Source: Mariniblastus sp. (GTDB lineage Bacteria; Planctomycetota; Planctomycetia; Pirellulales; Pirellulaceae). From it: a stretch of 34,485 nucleotides of DNA. Below are positions 8,360 through 18,388 of this stretch, piece by piece; position 1 is the first letter of the stretch, and each line of letters starts with the position of its first letter. The stretch is taken from NCBI GenBank assembly GCA_023300235.1, contig JALZWN010000067.1, forward strand, positions 1-34,485, read 5' to 3'. A program made the translations under genes and the position numbers. The notes under the pieces were generated by a model that worked only from the letters and a program-made list of their open reading frames with translations, was not told the origin of the DNA and made no database searches.

Positions 8360-9505
8360 ATGCTCATAGAACCAAACACCAAAGCACAACCGAAAAAATC
8401 AAAACGGATCATCGAATTAGATGCCATTCGTGCGATCTCGTGTCTTAATTTGCTGCTGTTTCACTTCACTTACGTCTACCAAAACAAATACGGCTTCGAA
8501 TCGCCGCTTGGCTTTGCATTCCCGTACGGTAAATACGGCGTGCAGTTGTTCTTCATGCTTTCAGGCATGGTCAACGCAATGACGTTGCTGAGCAAACGAA
8601 AGGCAGGCGACTTCCTCGCGGCCAGGTTCATTCGAATCTTCCCATCCTATTGGCTGGTGATCGCGCTGAACCTACTGCTATTCGCTACGCTACCGATGTT
8701 TAATCACACGATCACGCTCAGCGAAACCGTTTCCAACTTAACCACGATGCCGATGCTGTTGGGGCATACCAACATGGAACCGGTAACATGGACGTTGCAA
8801 ATCGAGATGTTGTTTTACTTCTTTTTAATGACGCTTTTCGCGTTAGGATTTTTAGACAAACCAATCCGCACGATGATCGTTGCGGCCACGTTCTGTCTGA
8901 TATCCGGATCATTCATCAACTGGTTCAACGCCAGCTATCCAGGCTCGGCTTGGCACGGACATTTGTACGTATTCGAGCAACTGTTTTTCATCCGCAACAT
9001 GCCATTATTCGCGATGGGAATCTTACTGAACGAACTGCGTCTTAAGCGTGGCAACCCGATCGGCCTTTGGGGAGGGATCGTTTTCTGTGCGACCGTATTC
9101 CACTTGATCGATCTCCGGGGCCACAACCCGGCCGCGACAGCGTTAATGTTCGGTTTATTGACCGCCAGTGCATACGGAAGAGTTCCGATCCTTCGCTGGA
9201 AGCCGTTTTTGTACCTAAGCTTCATTTCGTACGCGTTGTACCTATTCCACAACAATCTCGGATCTGCATTGATTCGCCAACTTGAGATTTTCAATTGGCC
9301 TCCACTGCTTTCAGTCATCGTTGCCACACTGGTCTCGATTTTGATTGCCCACGCGTTGACCTTTTGGCTCGAACAACCGCTCACCAAGTGGCTTCGTGTG
9401 CGTTACGCAAACCTTAAAACTTGGTACGCAAACCAACAATCCGCCGCCATCCAAAACACAAACTCAGCTCGCCTGACCAAAAACACATCCTCCCGTAAAG
9501 CCTAA
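8360..9505 (+). CDS. Acyltransferase 3 family membrane protein (OafA/YrhL-like)
   Basis: A 381-residue integral membrane O-acyltransferase. The family hallmark is seen near the N terminus: ELDAIRAISCLNLLLFHF, with the conserved R and H. YGVQLFFMLSGMVNAMT corresponds to the usual 'GVDLFFVLSGF'. About ten hydrophobic segments follow, including FIRIFPSYWLVIALN and the ending ALTFWLEQPLTKWL. The family transfers acyl groups onto cell-surface sugars or peptidoglycan. The next gene, a GNAT of the kind found in polysaccharide loci, begins within tens of bases on the same strand, so the two probably form an operon for envelope carbohydrate modification. The exact substrate cannot be read from the sequence. 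Confidence 0.92.
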   Translation: MLIEPNTKAQPKKSKRIIELDAIRAISCLNLLLFHFTYVYQNKYGFESPLGFAFPYGKYGVQLFFMLSGMVNAMTLLSKRKAGDFLAARFIRIFPSYWLVIALNLLLFATLPMFNHTITLSETVSNLTTMPMLLGHTNMEPVTWTLQIEMLFYFFLMTLFALGFLDKPIRTMIVAATFCLISGSFINWFNASYPGSAWHGHLYVFEQLFFIRNMPLFAMGILLNELRLKRGNPIGLWGGIVFCATVFHLIDLRGHNPAATALMFGLLTASAYGRVPILRWKPFLYLSFISYALYLFHNNLGSALIRQLEIFNWPPLLSVIVATLVSILIAHALTFWLEQPLTKWLRVRYANLKTWYANQQSAAIQNTNSARLTKNTSSRKA

Positions 9506-9570
9506 CGTTGGCGAAGCCTAAAACTTTGCCTCCCTACGACGGACTCACCCTACCACCCCCTGCCCAATCG

Positions 9571-10665
9571 ATGAACATTCAACTTTTTGACAACTTTGAA
9601 GAACTCAAACGCCAACGCGAACAATGGGACCATGTCGCCGGCGCATTTCCGTTTCATCGGTGGGCTTGGCTGGGCACTTGGTTCGAGCATCTATCTGGTC
9701 CAGGAACTCCGGCAGTCTTGGTTGCGATCGAAGACGGTCAATGGACCGGCATTGCACCGTTTTGGATCGATGACAGTTTAAGCATGAATCGGAAGCTTCG
9801 ATTTTGGGGCGACGGTAAAGCTTGCTCCGACTACTCAAGCTTGATCACCAACCCCGAGAAAATGAAACCCTTCACGCTCGCAGTCGTCGACTGGCTGAAC
9901 AACGAAACTTCAGCTGGCGGGAAGCTTGAGCACATCGACCTGATCGAACTCGATGGTATGGCCGTTAACGATCAATCCAACGACCTGCTTACCGAAGCTT
10001 TCAAAGCGTCCGGTTTTGCAACTCACATGACCGAACTCGAAGGCTGTTGGGTCACGAACTTGCCGTCAAGCTGGGAAGAACTCAACGCCAGCTTAAGCAA
10101 ATCGATGCGGCGTAAAACGAAGAAGGCAATCAAACGGATAACTTGCGACAGTTGCACAATCACTTCCACAAAAGACAACGACCTTGAATCACTCTGGCCG
10201 GCCTTCGTCGACTTGCATCAAAAGCGACGCGAGATGTTGGGCGACGAAGGTTGCTTTGCCGACCCAGCGTTCGACTCGTTTTTGAAGAACGCAAGCCTTC
10301 AGTTGATTCAAGAAGGTCGAGCGGAACTGGTCGTGATCTGTTGTGATGAACAACCATTGGCATCAATGCTTTTGTTCAACGACGGTTGCACAAGTTATAT
10401 GTACCAAAGCGGTGCCGACCAAACTCGCATGAAGCTTGAACCCGGCTACCAGATCGCAATCGTTGCGATCCTTAAGGCGATCGAAGCGGGCTGCCAGCAT
10501 TTCGATTTCATGCGTGGCGACGAACCCTATAAATCACGCTGGAAAACCGAACGCGTGCCGATGATGAACATCCGCTTTGTTCCTCGGAACCTTCGTTCGC
10601 GAATTAAACACAACGTTTGGCTCACCGGAAAAACCATCAAGAACTACCTGCGTACTTCTAAGTAA
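9571..10665 (+). CDS. GNAT-superfamily acetyltransferase (CelD/BcsL, FemAB-like)
   Basis: A double-GNAT fold protein related to CelD/BcsL and FemAB enzymes, often found with exopolysaccharide genes. Visible landmarks are the N-terminal module (PFHRWAWLGTWFEHL), the basic stretch LSKSMRRKTKKAIKRI, FVDLHQKRREMLGDEGCF, the C-terminal acyl-CoA-binding module (LVVICCDEQPLASMLLF, YMYQSGAD) and the ending FDFMRGDEPYKSRWKTE, which is highly typical. I place the start at ATG 9571 (364 residues). A TTG at 9508, three bases after the preceding stop, would add 21 Pro-rich residues and is a possible alternative. It is probably co-transcribed with the acyltransferase upstream. Confidence 0.88.
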   Translation: MNIQLFDNFEELKRQREQWDHVAGAFPFHRWAWLGTWFEHLSGPGTPAVLVAIEDGQWTGIAPFWIDDSLSMNRKLRFWGDGKACSDYSSLITNPEKMKPFTLAVVDWLNNETSAGGKLEHIDLIELDGMAVNDQSNDLLTEAFKASGFATHMTELEGCWVTNLPSSWEELNASLSKSMRRKTKKAIKRITCDSCTITSTKDNDLESLWPAFVDLHQKRREMLGDEGCFADPAFDSFLKNASLQLIQEGRAELVVICCDEQPLASMLLFNDGCTSYMYQSGADQTRMKLEPGYQIAIVAILKAIEAGCQHFDFMRGDEPYKSRWKTERVPMMNIRFVPRNLRSRIKHNVWLTGKTIKNYLRTSK

Positions 10666-10944
10666 CGACAGAGTCGACTTGATGAGCGACGGTTACAAGC
10701 TTGTTGAAAAAACGAGCCTTTAAACGAGCCGAAAAACAAGCAGCGTCAGCCCTTTCGGGCATGATTCGCGATCCAAGACTAGGCTTGGCAAAAGCAAAAA
10801 ACGCCCGCAGCCCGGCAACGGGATTACAACTCCGGAAATCGCGAACCAAAAACCACAAAAGTGCTCTATGCCCCAAGCAAGAATTGAGTATGATTCTTGG
10901 CTCGCCGATGCCGATATCTGTTGGTAATATCGACGAACCCGATT

Positions 10945-11026
10945 GGATAGTAAGCGAATGGTTAGCGGCTTCCTTGGAAAGGAAGTGCCGGTTTTCCGGT
11001 TGCGAGTTCGAATCTCGTGCTATCCG
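10945..11026 (+). tRNA. tRNA-Ser (anticodon GGA), class II
   Basis: The acceptor stem pairs GGATAGT with GCTATCC, followed by discriminator G. The anticodon arm is CTTCC-TTGGAAA-GGAAG with anticodon GGA. There is a long variable arm (GCCGG-TTTT-CCGGT) as expected for serine, and the T arm GCGAG-TTCGAAT-CTCGT is intact. CCA is not encoded. The D arm is poor: the expected A14, G18G19 and A21 are present (AATGGTTA) but only about two stem pairs form, and position 8 is A rather than U. An intrinsic terminator follows directly. The serine identity is clear; whether the gene is fully functional is slightly uncertain. Confidence 0.78.
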
Positions 11027-11040
11027 CTAGACGTATTTTA

Positions 11041-11078
11041 AAAAGGCCTGCTGTTTCCCCTGAGACCGCAGGCCTTTT
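11041..11078 (+). terminator. Intrinsic terminator after tRNA-Ser
   Basis: A perfect 11-bp inverted repeat AAAAGGCCTGC/GCAGGCCTTTT, with T-rich ends on both strands, begins 15 bp after the tRNA. It most likely ends the tRNA transcript and could work in both directions. Confidence 0.85.
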
Positions 11079-11156
11079 ACGTTACACTGAAACGCCACAC
11101 ACACGATCTGCCGCCAAGCTTGCGCCGGCTACTTAACGAACCATTCATAGGACAAC

Positions 11157-11489
11157 ATGAACACTCCCACACCCTTGAATGATCCGTCCGATGCTGCGAC
11201 TGAGCCGCAAGCTTCCAGTGAATCATCGGAAGCAAACCAAGCCGAAAGCCAAAACCAACAACCCGCCGAACAACCTAAAATTTGTTTGGATCAGTTTTTG
11301 AAAACCTGCGGCGTGGAAACGGGCGGTCAAGCCAAACGCATGATCCAAGGCGGCGAAGTGCTGGTCAACGATGAAGTTGAAACACGTCGTCGACGCAAAC
11401 TAGTCCCCGGCGACGAAGTTCAACTCTACGAAGATATTTTCGTCGTCGCGTTGGCCGAACCCGAAGCAGCCGAACCCGAAGAGCAATAA
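11157..11489 (+). CDS. S4-domain RNA-binding protein (YbcJ-like)
   Basis: A 110-residue protein with a disordered Gln/Glu/Ser-rich N terminus (residues 1-40) and one S4 RNA-binding domain (residues about 43-103): LDQFLKTCGVETGGQAKRMI, then GGEVLVNDEVETRRRRKLVPGDEV. This matches small stand-alone S4 proteins such as E. coli YbcJ, which are thought to bind structured RNA, possibly rRNA or tRNA. The acidic tail is short. It stands between the tRNA terminator and mntR on the same strand. The RNA target is unknown. Confidence 0.87.
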   Translation: MNTPTPLNDPSDAATEPQASSESSEANQAESQNQQPAEQPKICLDQFLKTCGVETGGQAKRMIQGGEVLVNDEVETRRRRKLVPGDEVQLYEDIFVVALAEPEAAEPEEQ

Positions 11490-11645
11490 ATTGAAAGGCG
11501 TTCGTTTTGCGAATGCTTGGCACTTCCCCCAATACTTCGCGACCAAGCACTAAATGCGTCGCTCGAAACGTTTCTCGACGGTCCTCACCCGAACACAAAA
11601 AAACCGCCGCAAGCACCAACGATCGCACCTCTTTTTTTTGAAGTC

Positions 11646-12062
11646 ATGCCCAAGAAAAAAACCCCTCGATCAATTCCGCACCGTCGCACTCGCGAGAGCC
11701 ACGCCAGTGAAACGGCAGAGGACTACGTGGAGGCAGTGTTCGAAATCATTGCTGATTCCGGTCAGTGCCGGGTCGGCAATTTGGCAAAGCGTTTTGGTGT
11801 CAGCCACGTCACGGTTTCGCGAATCGTCAAGCGTTTGACCAGCGAGAAACTTTTGGTCACCGCTCCTTACCAACCAATCACGCTGACGTCCTCCGGCGTA
11901 AGCTTGGCTAAGAAAATGCAAAAGCGACACGCGATCGTGTACGATTTTTTGCTCCGCTTAGGCGTCGACGAACAAACCGCACAGATCGACAGCGAAGGCA
12001 TCGAGCATCATGTGAGCGAACAAACGCTGCAAGCGATGAAAAAGTGGACGCCCAAAACGTAA
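11646..12062 (+). CDS. mntR: Manganese-dependent transcriptional regulator MntR (DtxR family)
   Basis: A 138-residue metalloregulator that represses manganese uptake genes when loaded with Mn2+. The N-terminal winged helix is clear: AEDYVEAVFEII, CRVGNLAKRFGVSHVTVSRI as the recognition helix region, and VKRLTSEKLL. The dimerisation and metal-binding part has KKMQKRHAIVYDFLLRLGV, and ends with SEGIEHHVSEQTL, which carries the family's metal ligands. It lacks the SH3 domain of DtxR and matches the short MntR type. I use ATG 11646 because the family begins here; an open frame extends upstream. No manganese transporter is in the window, so its target is elsewhere. It is convergent with the giant gene, 44 bp apart. 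Confidence 0.93.
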   Translation: MPKKKTPRSIPHRRTRESHASETAEDYVEAVFEIIADSGQCRVGNLAKRFGVSHVTVSRIVKRLTSEKLLVTAPYQPITLTSSGVSLAKKMQKRHAIVYDFLLRLGVDEQTAQIDSEGIEHHVSEQTLQAMKKWTPKT

Positions 12063-12106
12063 CACGTCCTCTCCGCGGGCAATTTCGCCGTTTCCAACAT
12101 TTCGTA

Positions 12107-15100
12107 CTACGACAACAACGACGCCACCTTTGACTTTAAGTTGATCTCCGCCAAGTCCTCGTCAATCGCAAAGCTGAGTTTGTACGCCGCAAACCCAAGA
12201 TCAACTTCACTCATGTCAAAGTCGATCCTACCTGACAGTTCTACGTTATCACGTCCACCTAAACTGTCAAAGTACGCGTCAACTGCATCGAAACCCGTCG
12301 CGTTATAACTGAAGCCTGATCCGAAAATCGTTGTTTTGCTTTCGTTAACTCGCACCGTTGAACGGGCATCTGAATCAACGAAAACAACGCGATCATTTCC
12401 TCCGCTGGCTTCTGAATTTACCTTGCCAAACCCCGTGGCCGAATTGGAAAATCGTTGGCCTTCCAGAATCGCAGACGTCGCGGTGAGCCTTAGTGTATCA
12501 TCGTAGCTTGAGTCGTAGAGATAAGCTTTGTCATTGGCTTGGCCACTGGCGACGACCGAAGTAAAGCCTCGCCCCCAAAGGTATGTCCCACGATTGCTAG
12601 CCATTGTCCATTGAGTTGGTGACGCTTTGAAAACATCGGCGTCGCTTGACCCAGCAACAATTGCAACATCGTCACCGCCAGCGTCCATATACGCGTTAAC
12701 CCGACTGAAACCGATCATCGTCGTTTCATTGATTGCGTTGCTAATACGTGATTGAGCGACATCGGCGACAAACAAATCTTCATGGTGAGAATCGAAAACC
12801 CTAGCCGTATCCGCACCGCCACCTGATTGCACTTCCACCACTTCAAAATCCTTCGCGATCAAACGGTTGGCTGCGTAATCAAAAACCGCCTCCGACGGTC
12901 GACTGGTAAACTGATCGTTCCCCGTCGATCCGACCAACAACGCTTGGTCCGTTCCGCCTTCTTTCGCGGAAACCGTTATGTATTGATAACCGTCAGTGTC
13001 AATTGTGTAGTGACCACTCGAAAGTGAAACCGCATCACCGGAAGACCTGAGTGTGTCATCGTCATCCGAACCAAACAAATACGCTCGATCTAAATCGTCC
13101 GTTGCCGAAGCATCAATCGTGTCGTAATTTTCAGCGTACAAGTAAAATTCGTTACTGTAGATCTTACCGCGGTCAGGTTTTGCGACGAAATTGTCACGTT
13201 GCCCAGCTTCGCCCGTCAGCGAGACCTGATCGAAGCCTTCGGTCATATAAGCGTAAATCCGATGAACTTCGTCGACTGAATTCCGATAGCCTGTTCCTGA
13301 CATCGTTGCCGAAAATGGCCCTCCGTCAAATGTGTCATCGCCGGTCGTATCGTAAAAGCGAGCCAAATCTTCATTGCCACCGCCGACGAACTCAATTTCT
13401 TCCATCCCGTAGACCAGTGTCTCGAACCACGTTCCGGTAATCCGAGCCGAATGTTTCCGAAGGTCGATCGTTTCTTTATTTTCGCTGCCGTTGAACGTCA
13501 GTGAATCATCGCCGAAACTCCCAAGCACTCGGAACGATCGAGTTTGGCTCGCATCAAAATGGTATTCGTTTCCATCAACAACGAACGTCGCTCCTTCAGT
13601 AGACACATCCACTACGAACTGATCGCTGGCATTGGAGCCCAAAATCACGTTTTGAGTTTCAAAATCCGTCCCCATCAACGTGGCATCAAAACTAGGATCA
13701 ACGTGGCCAAGGTTGTAACCAAGGGCGACCACGCCAGCCGGCAGCTGGATACTCTCGAACCCATTTACCAAAGGAACACCGTTTCCAATCGTCGTTCCGT
13801 AATCGCCTAAAAACTGGCCAACGTTTGAAACAGAATCCTCTAGCCCTTCGATGGCTTCGGAAATGATCCGGTATTCGCCAGGCCGCAAGTTTTCAAAAAC
13901 ATAGTATCCGTCGGCGTCCGTCTGAGCCACCTGTTCGACGATCTCGCCCAAATCATTTTCACCTGCAAGCTCAACCGTGACTCCCGTGATCAAACCATCT
14001 TTCCGGTCAAGGACGCTGTCGCGATCGTAGTCGATATAAACTCGCCCTGATATTTCGGCCGGTTTATACTCACCAAAGTTGTACATTTTTCCTGGCTCAC
14101 CAGCAGCGATTTTGATTTCGCTGAAGACATCATTGCCCACTTCACCACCACGTGAACCTAACTGCTCATCGGCATCAAAATATCCTACCGTCTGGCCTTC
14201 CTCCAGCGTGTAAGTTCCCGGATTCAAGTATCCGAAAACATAGTGGCCACGATAGTTGGTCTGCACTTCTTGAGAGATCAAATTACCAGCATCATCCACG
14301 CCAGTTAATTGAACTGTCACCGATTCGATTCCAACTTCGTCATGCCCCAGTTCACCGTCGGCGTTTTCATCAACAAACACAGTGCCTTCAATCCAAGACA
14401 GCGGGGACTCGGTAAAGTTGTTGTTCAATGAAACACCGGTCTGAGCGGTGGGAAACTGAATGTAGTCGATTCGGTCTTCACCGACGATTCCACCGTGTGT
14501 TCCGGCAAAGTCGAGTCCATCGAAGACGCCTTCGGGCTGCGTTTGGATCACGCTATACACGCCCGGCCGCAAACCCAAAAACTCGTAGTTTCCGGTGGCA
14601 GCTGTTTGTGTTTCGCGGCGAACCGACTGACCCAAGTGGTCCATGCCAATCAGCGTCACGCCAACTTCACCCAGTCCGCGATCACCGAACTGTTCAATCC
14701 CGTCTTGATTTGCATCAACAAAGACACTGCCCGAAACTCCAGCCGAGTTCACATAGATGCTCGACACAAACTGAGTTTGATAATCGTTTGCTGTCCCACC
14801 GACGTCCGACGAGTCACCGGTTCGCTCGAACGTCAAGTCATTGGAGTCAGCAACCTGACCTGGCTCGCCGGGCAGACTGCTCCACTGAATCACAAGGTCA
14901 CTCTTAAGTTCGCTGCCGACTTGAATGTCACTATCGACCACCACGTCGTACTGCAAAACGCTGGTTTCATCCGCGGCGAACGCATCCCAGCTTGCAGTGA
15001 AGAAACCATTTGAATCGGGGCCTTGCGAGATCACTCCTGGAGCCAGTCCACTGGCCAACCGCAAAGATCCCTGCACGTAGGTCACTCCTTGTGGTAGCGA

Positions 15101-18100
15101 ACCTTGCAATTGAACGTCAAAAGCGGTTGCACCCAACCGTTGATTTGGAGAGATTTCCATGGACAAAGTTAACGTATCGCCCGCGTCGGCATTATCACCG
15201 CTCCATGAGTGAACGACCGATAAATTTGGCTCAGCAATCCTCACCGCGTCACTGGCGGAGGATTGCACTCCGGCAGAGTGCGACCAAATCGCCGTGCTTC
15301 GACGCCTGTCTCCCCGGTCATTGCTAGGATCGTTTGTAACCGTGGCGGTGTAAGTGACTTCGATCGTTTCGTCGACGGAGTTATCGCGGTTTGTGTTTAC
15401 CAGGTCGCCAACTTCGATCGTTAAGATTCTTCCACCATTACGAATGTTGTTTCCGCGATCCGAGATTCGAGCTCCAGCAAAAATCGAATCGGCATCTTGC
15501 CCTGCTACGTCAATCGCATCGGAGATCGACACGCCAATCAGTTCGTTGAAAGCCAAACCACGTGGTGCTTCCAATTGCAAAACAGCGTCGTCCATGCCGC
15601 CTTCGGGAACTCGAATGATCGCAGTGTAAGTCACGGTTTCGCCGATGACTACATCCTTACCAGCGGTGCTCGATTGATCCGTCGCGACAACCAGATGCTG
15701 AATTGTGACGTCTGCGGTTTCCGCCTTGGCATCGTTATCGATTGGCGAAGTGACGTAGTTCTCGCCATCGGCCACCGCAGCGTAGTGCTCAATGCTGGCC
15801 GTCGAAGACATGACCTGATTCGCGGTCGATTCCTCCAACACGCGAAGCTCATAACTAATGACGACGCGATTATCGCCTATTGAATCAGCGACCGACGCGA
15901 TCGGACTGAGCAATTCCAACCCGCTGGCAAACAAGTCCGTATCAGCCCCCGATGTAACGCCTCGGTAATTAACTTCATTGCCTTGCCCATCCACAACCCG
16001 CAAGTTCAAACCTGATTCCGGCACATCAAAACCAGCTGGCAGCGCGTCGGTCAACCAAACGTCATGAGCTCCAGCTTGGCTCAAACCTTTGTTTTCGATT
16101 GCAATCTCGAACCGAACTAAATCGCCGGCATCGACCCCGCTAATGTCTGTCCCACCATCACCAGCCGAAATCAAATTGGCCGAATCGTTATCCGAACCAA
16201 CTGCGCTTTTGAGAATCGTCAGCACGGGCCGAGTGTATCTAATACTGGCTAGCGAACTACTGGTATAGTCTCCATTGTTGGACGACAATTGCGTTGAATT
16301 CGCGACGCTGCTAAGCCACAATCCGTCGGCAAAAGGATTGTCTTGAATTCGTACTGTCACCAACAAATCGATCGTAGTGGTTTCGTTCGCCGCTGAATCC
16401 AAGTCGCCATAATTCAACGAAAAACTATTGTTGGTTGCGTCGATGTTAATATCCGGCTGGATGTTAAACAGTTGGTGCAAACTATCGCTGGGGCCAAGCT
16501 GAACAGAGTTTTCAGCCAACGCGTTTAGGTCGCTGTCAGCCCATTGTAGTTCGTTGACCATAAAGACCGGCAACGGGAAAAATTCACTGATGACAAGGTT
16601 TTCTATATCGCTTCCACGCACATCACGCGTGATCCGGTAAGTCACCAAGTCGTCCGCCGTCACAGCGACGTCGTCAAAACTTTGTTGACCATTGATCGCA
16701 AAAACTGAAGTCTTGATTGGAGAAACTTTCAGCGTTTGCGTGGTTCGACTATCATCGAGGGTTATGTAACCCGTCGACTGCCCACTCACCGGATCGACAT
16801 TGGTTGCACTTGCGATCACGTCGCTGTGAAATCGATCTCCCTCGTCAATGGAAACGTCGCCAGAAGCAACATCCCCCTGGAATTCGTCTTGCACGTTTGC
16901 GTAATAAGTTACCGTCCCAACAACAGACCCTTGGCCGCTTGCGGTCGAAGCTCCATGCAGCCGCGGACTCAACCCTAGGCCGATCAATGTTTGTGAAATG
17001 TTTGCGATGTAAGTCTGCTGTCCCGGTTGCCAATCGTTGGATTTCTCCAAGGTAATCGCAACGGTGTTTGAAACACCGTCCGCTTGAGCAATGCCGCTGA
17101 GCAATAACATTGCTGACCGACTTTCGTCGAGTAATTGGCCGTCGGGCACGGTTAGCTGAAGCGAGAGATTCTCAAGGACGGCGTAGTCGGATATTTGAAA
17201 ATTTATGTCATACTTCAGCAAATCTCCGACACTTAGTGAAGTCTCGTTTTGGTCTCCGACGATCGAAACATTTTGTTGGACAGCTAGATATTCGCCCTGT
17301 AGTTCATGCAAGACGGGAATCGTTTGGAAAGCGATCGAATCTGCTGCTTGATCGGCAGTGGCCGCTTCGCGAATCCAATTCCCACTCGCAAACGCTTCAA
17401 TCGTGGAAACGCTATCTTGTGCGCTCACTGGGTCGATCACGTTGTCGCCGTTGGAATCGGTTTTGGGCACAAAGACATCGACAATAAAGCTGCCGTCGAC
17501 CCCCGCCGCACCTACCCACTTGTCAGCCGACAGAATGAGACGATTGGATGAATGCTGACCCACTTCAGGCTGCTCAACAACCGACAACGATTGATTGCCG
17601 GATGACAATTCGCGAAGCCCAAGAAAGATTTCATTTGAATCAAACTGAGTGTTCAGGCGGAAGTCGTTGACGTTTACTCCCTCGACTAAATCGAACGAGA
17701 CCCGATAGCTGCGAACAAAACTTTCGCCAGTAGCAGTTTCATTTTCCGGGCCGAGATATTCGATCTCGGTCCGAATCATCTCCGGTGTAATCTCTAAAAC
17801 GGCTTGGTCGCTGAACACGACTGGATCACTGGTCGGGTTGTCCAGCGAGTCGTTGCCGTAACGTAGTCCACCCGTCGCAACGACAGCTAGGGTTTCGCCG
17901 AAGTCCGCTTCCCCATCAACAGACAGCTGGAAATCAACTTGCATCGTTGGTTGATCCTGGGTGAAACTTCCAACCGGCAATTCAAAGACGACCAACTGAT
18001 CTTCCGGCGACCCGTCAAGCACGACAGGAAGACCCGCCTCATCTTTGGCAAAGGGGTGTTCGGCTTGCCCGTCCACATTGAACTGAACGATGGTCGCGTT

Positions 18101-18388
18101 AAGCCCCGCACCAAGCAGCGATGCACTTCCGCCGATATAGGTTAGACCGTCATTGGCTGCGTCACCGCCGGGTACCAAAACATCAACGAATGGCCCGTAG
18201 CCAGTCGCATCGCCTGAATTCGTGACGCTCACCGAAACGTTAACGGTCTCACCAACCAGCGGCTGCGTGGTTAGAGCATCCCAGTTTAAGGCGAGGTCGG
18301 CCGCTAGTAATTGCCGCGGCTCAAGCGAATCAAAGCTGAGAAGCGATTTCTTGTTTTGCTGACGTTTTCTTTTCTTACGAGCTGGCAT
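12107..18388 (-). CDS. Giant secreted/surface protein: LEPR-XLL, DUF11-like and SdrD-B-like repeats
   Basis: A 2093-residue protein, the longest in the window. The basic N terminus ends in SFDSLEPRQLLAADL, the LEPR-XLL motif typical of planctomycete exported giant proteins. Residues about 32-1200 consist of conserved-repeat (DUF11-like) beta domains such as VNVSVSVTNSGDATGYGPF and DLVRFEIAIENKGLSQAGAH. Three SdrD-B/Cna-B-like modules follow at about 1215, 1335 and 1445, each with a VFVDxNxDGxxxxxE-type calcium loop and a YxFxxLxPGxYxxxE ending. Residues about 1560-2090 hold some eight degenerate 60-70-residue units of the form 'YDSsyDDTLr...GfxxVxAxxxxGgxDxAxLxGS'. There is no dockerin, sortase signal or C-terminal membrane anchor. 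It probably acts in adhesion or as part of the proteinaceous cell wall; that role is inferred. Confidence 0.9.
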   Translation of the reverse strand: MPARKKRKRQQNKKSLLSFDSLEPRQLLAADLALNWDALTTQPLVGETVNVSVSVTNSGDATGYGPFVDVLVPGGDAANDGLTYIGGSASLLGAGLNATIVQFNVDGQAEHPFAKDEAGLPVVLDGSPEDQLVVFELPVGSFTQDQPTMQVDFQLSVDGEADFGETLAVVATGGLRYGNDSLDNPTSDPVVFSDQAVLEITPEMIRTEIEYLGPENETATGESFVRSYRVSFDLVEGVNVNDFRLNTQFDSNEIFLGLRELSSGNQSLSVVEQPEVGQHSSNRLILSADKWVGAAGVDGSFIVDVFVPKTDSNGDNVIDPVSAQDSVSTIEAFASGNWIREAATADQAADSIAFQTIPVLHELQGEYLAVQQNVSIVGDQNETSLSVGDLLKYDINFQISDYAVLENLSLQLTVPDGQLLDESRSAMLLLSGIAQADGVSNTVAITLEKSNDWQPGQQTYIANISQTLIGLGLSPRLHGASTASGQGSVVGTVTYYANVQDEFQGDVASGDVSIDEGDRFHSDVIASATNVDPVSGQSTGYITLDDSRTTQTLKVSPIKTSVFAINGQQSFDDVAVTADDLVTYRITRDVRGSDIENLVISEFFPLPVFMVNELQWADSDLNALAENSVQLGPSDSLHQLFNIQPDINIDATNNSFSLNYGDLDSAANETTTIDLLVTVRIQDNPFADGLWLSSVANSTQLSSNNGDYTSSSLASIRYTRPVLTILKSAVGSDNDSANLISAGDGGTDISGVDAGDLVRFEIAIENKGLSQAGAHDVWLTDALPAGFDVPESGLNLRVVDGQGNEVNYRGVTSGADTDLFASGLELLSPIASVADSIGDNRVVISYELRVLEESTANQVMSSTASIEHYAAVADGENYVTSPIDNDAKAETADVTIQHLVVATDQSSTAGKDVVIGETVTYTAIIRVPEGGMDDAVLQLEAPRGLAFNELIGVSISDAIDVAGQDADSIFAGARISDRGNNIRNGGRILTIEVGDLVNTNRDNSVDETIEVTYTATVTNDPSNDRGDRRRSTAIWSHSAGVQSSASDAVRIAEPNLSVVHSWSGDNADAGDTLTLSMEISPNQRLGATAFDVQLQGSLPQGVTYVQGSLRLASGLAPGVISQGPDSNGFFTASWDAFAADETSVLQYDVVVDSDIQVGSELKSDLVIQWSSLPGEPGQVADSNDLTFERTGDSSDVGGTANDYQTQFVSSIYVNSAGVSGSVFVDANQDGIEQFGDRGLGEVGVTLIGMDHLGQSVRRETQTAATGNYEFLGLRPGVYSVIQTQPEGVFDGLDFAGTHGGIVGEDRIDYIQFPTAQTGVSLNNNFTESPLSWIEGTVFVDENADGELGHDEVGIESVTVQLTGVDDAGNLISQEVQTNYRGHYVFGYLNPGTYTLEEGQTVGYFDADEQLGSRGGEVGNDVFSEIKIAAGEPGKMYNFGEYKPAEISGRVYIDYDRDSVLDRKDGLITGVTVELAGENDLGEIVEQVAQTDADGYYVFENLRPGEYRIISEAIEGLEDSVSNVGQFLGDYGTTIGNGVPLVNGFESIQLPAGVVALGYNLGHVDPSFDATLMGTDFETQNVILGSNASDQFVVDVSTEGATFVVDGNEYHFDASQTRSFRVLGSFGDDSLTFNGSENKETIDLRKHSARITGTWFETLVYGMEEIEFVGGGNEDLARFYDTTGDDTFDGGPFSATMSGTGYRNSVDEVHRIYAYMTEGFDQVSLTGEAGQRDNFVAKPDRGKIYSNEFYLYAENYDTIDASATDDLDRAYLFGSDDDDTLRSSGDAVSLSSGHYTIDTDGYQYITVSAKEGGTDQALLVGSTGNDQFTSRPSEAVFDYAANRLIAKDFEVVEVQSGGGADTARVFDSHHEDLFVADVAQSRISNAINETTMIGFSRVNAYMDAGGDDVAIVAGSSDADVFKASPTQWTMASNRGTYLWGRGFTSVVASGQANDKAYLYDSSYDDTLRLTATSAILEGQRFSNSATGFGKVNSEASGGNDRVVFVDSDARSTVRVNESKTTIFGSGFSYNATGFDAVDAYFDSLGGRDNVELSGRIDFDMSEVDLGFAAYKLSFAIDEDLAEINLKSKVASLLS

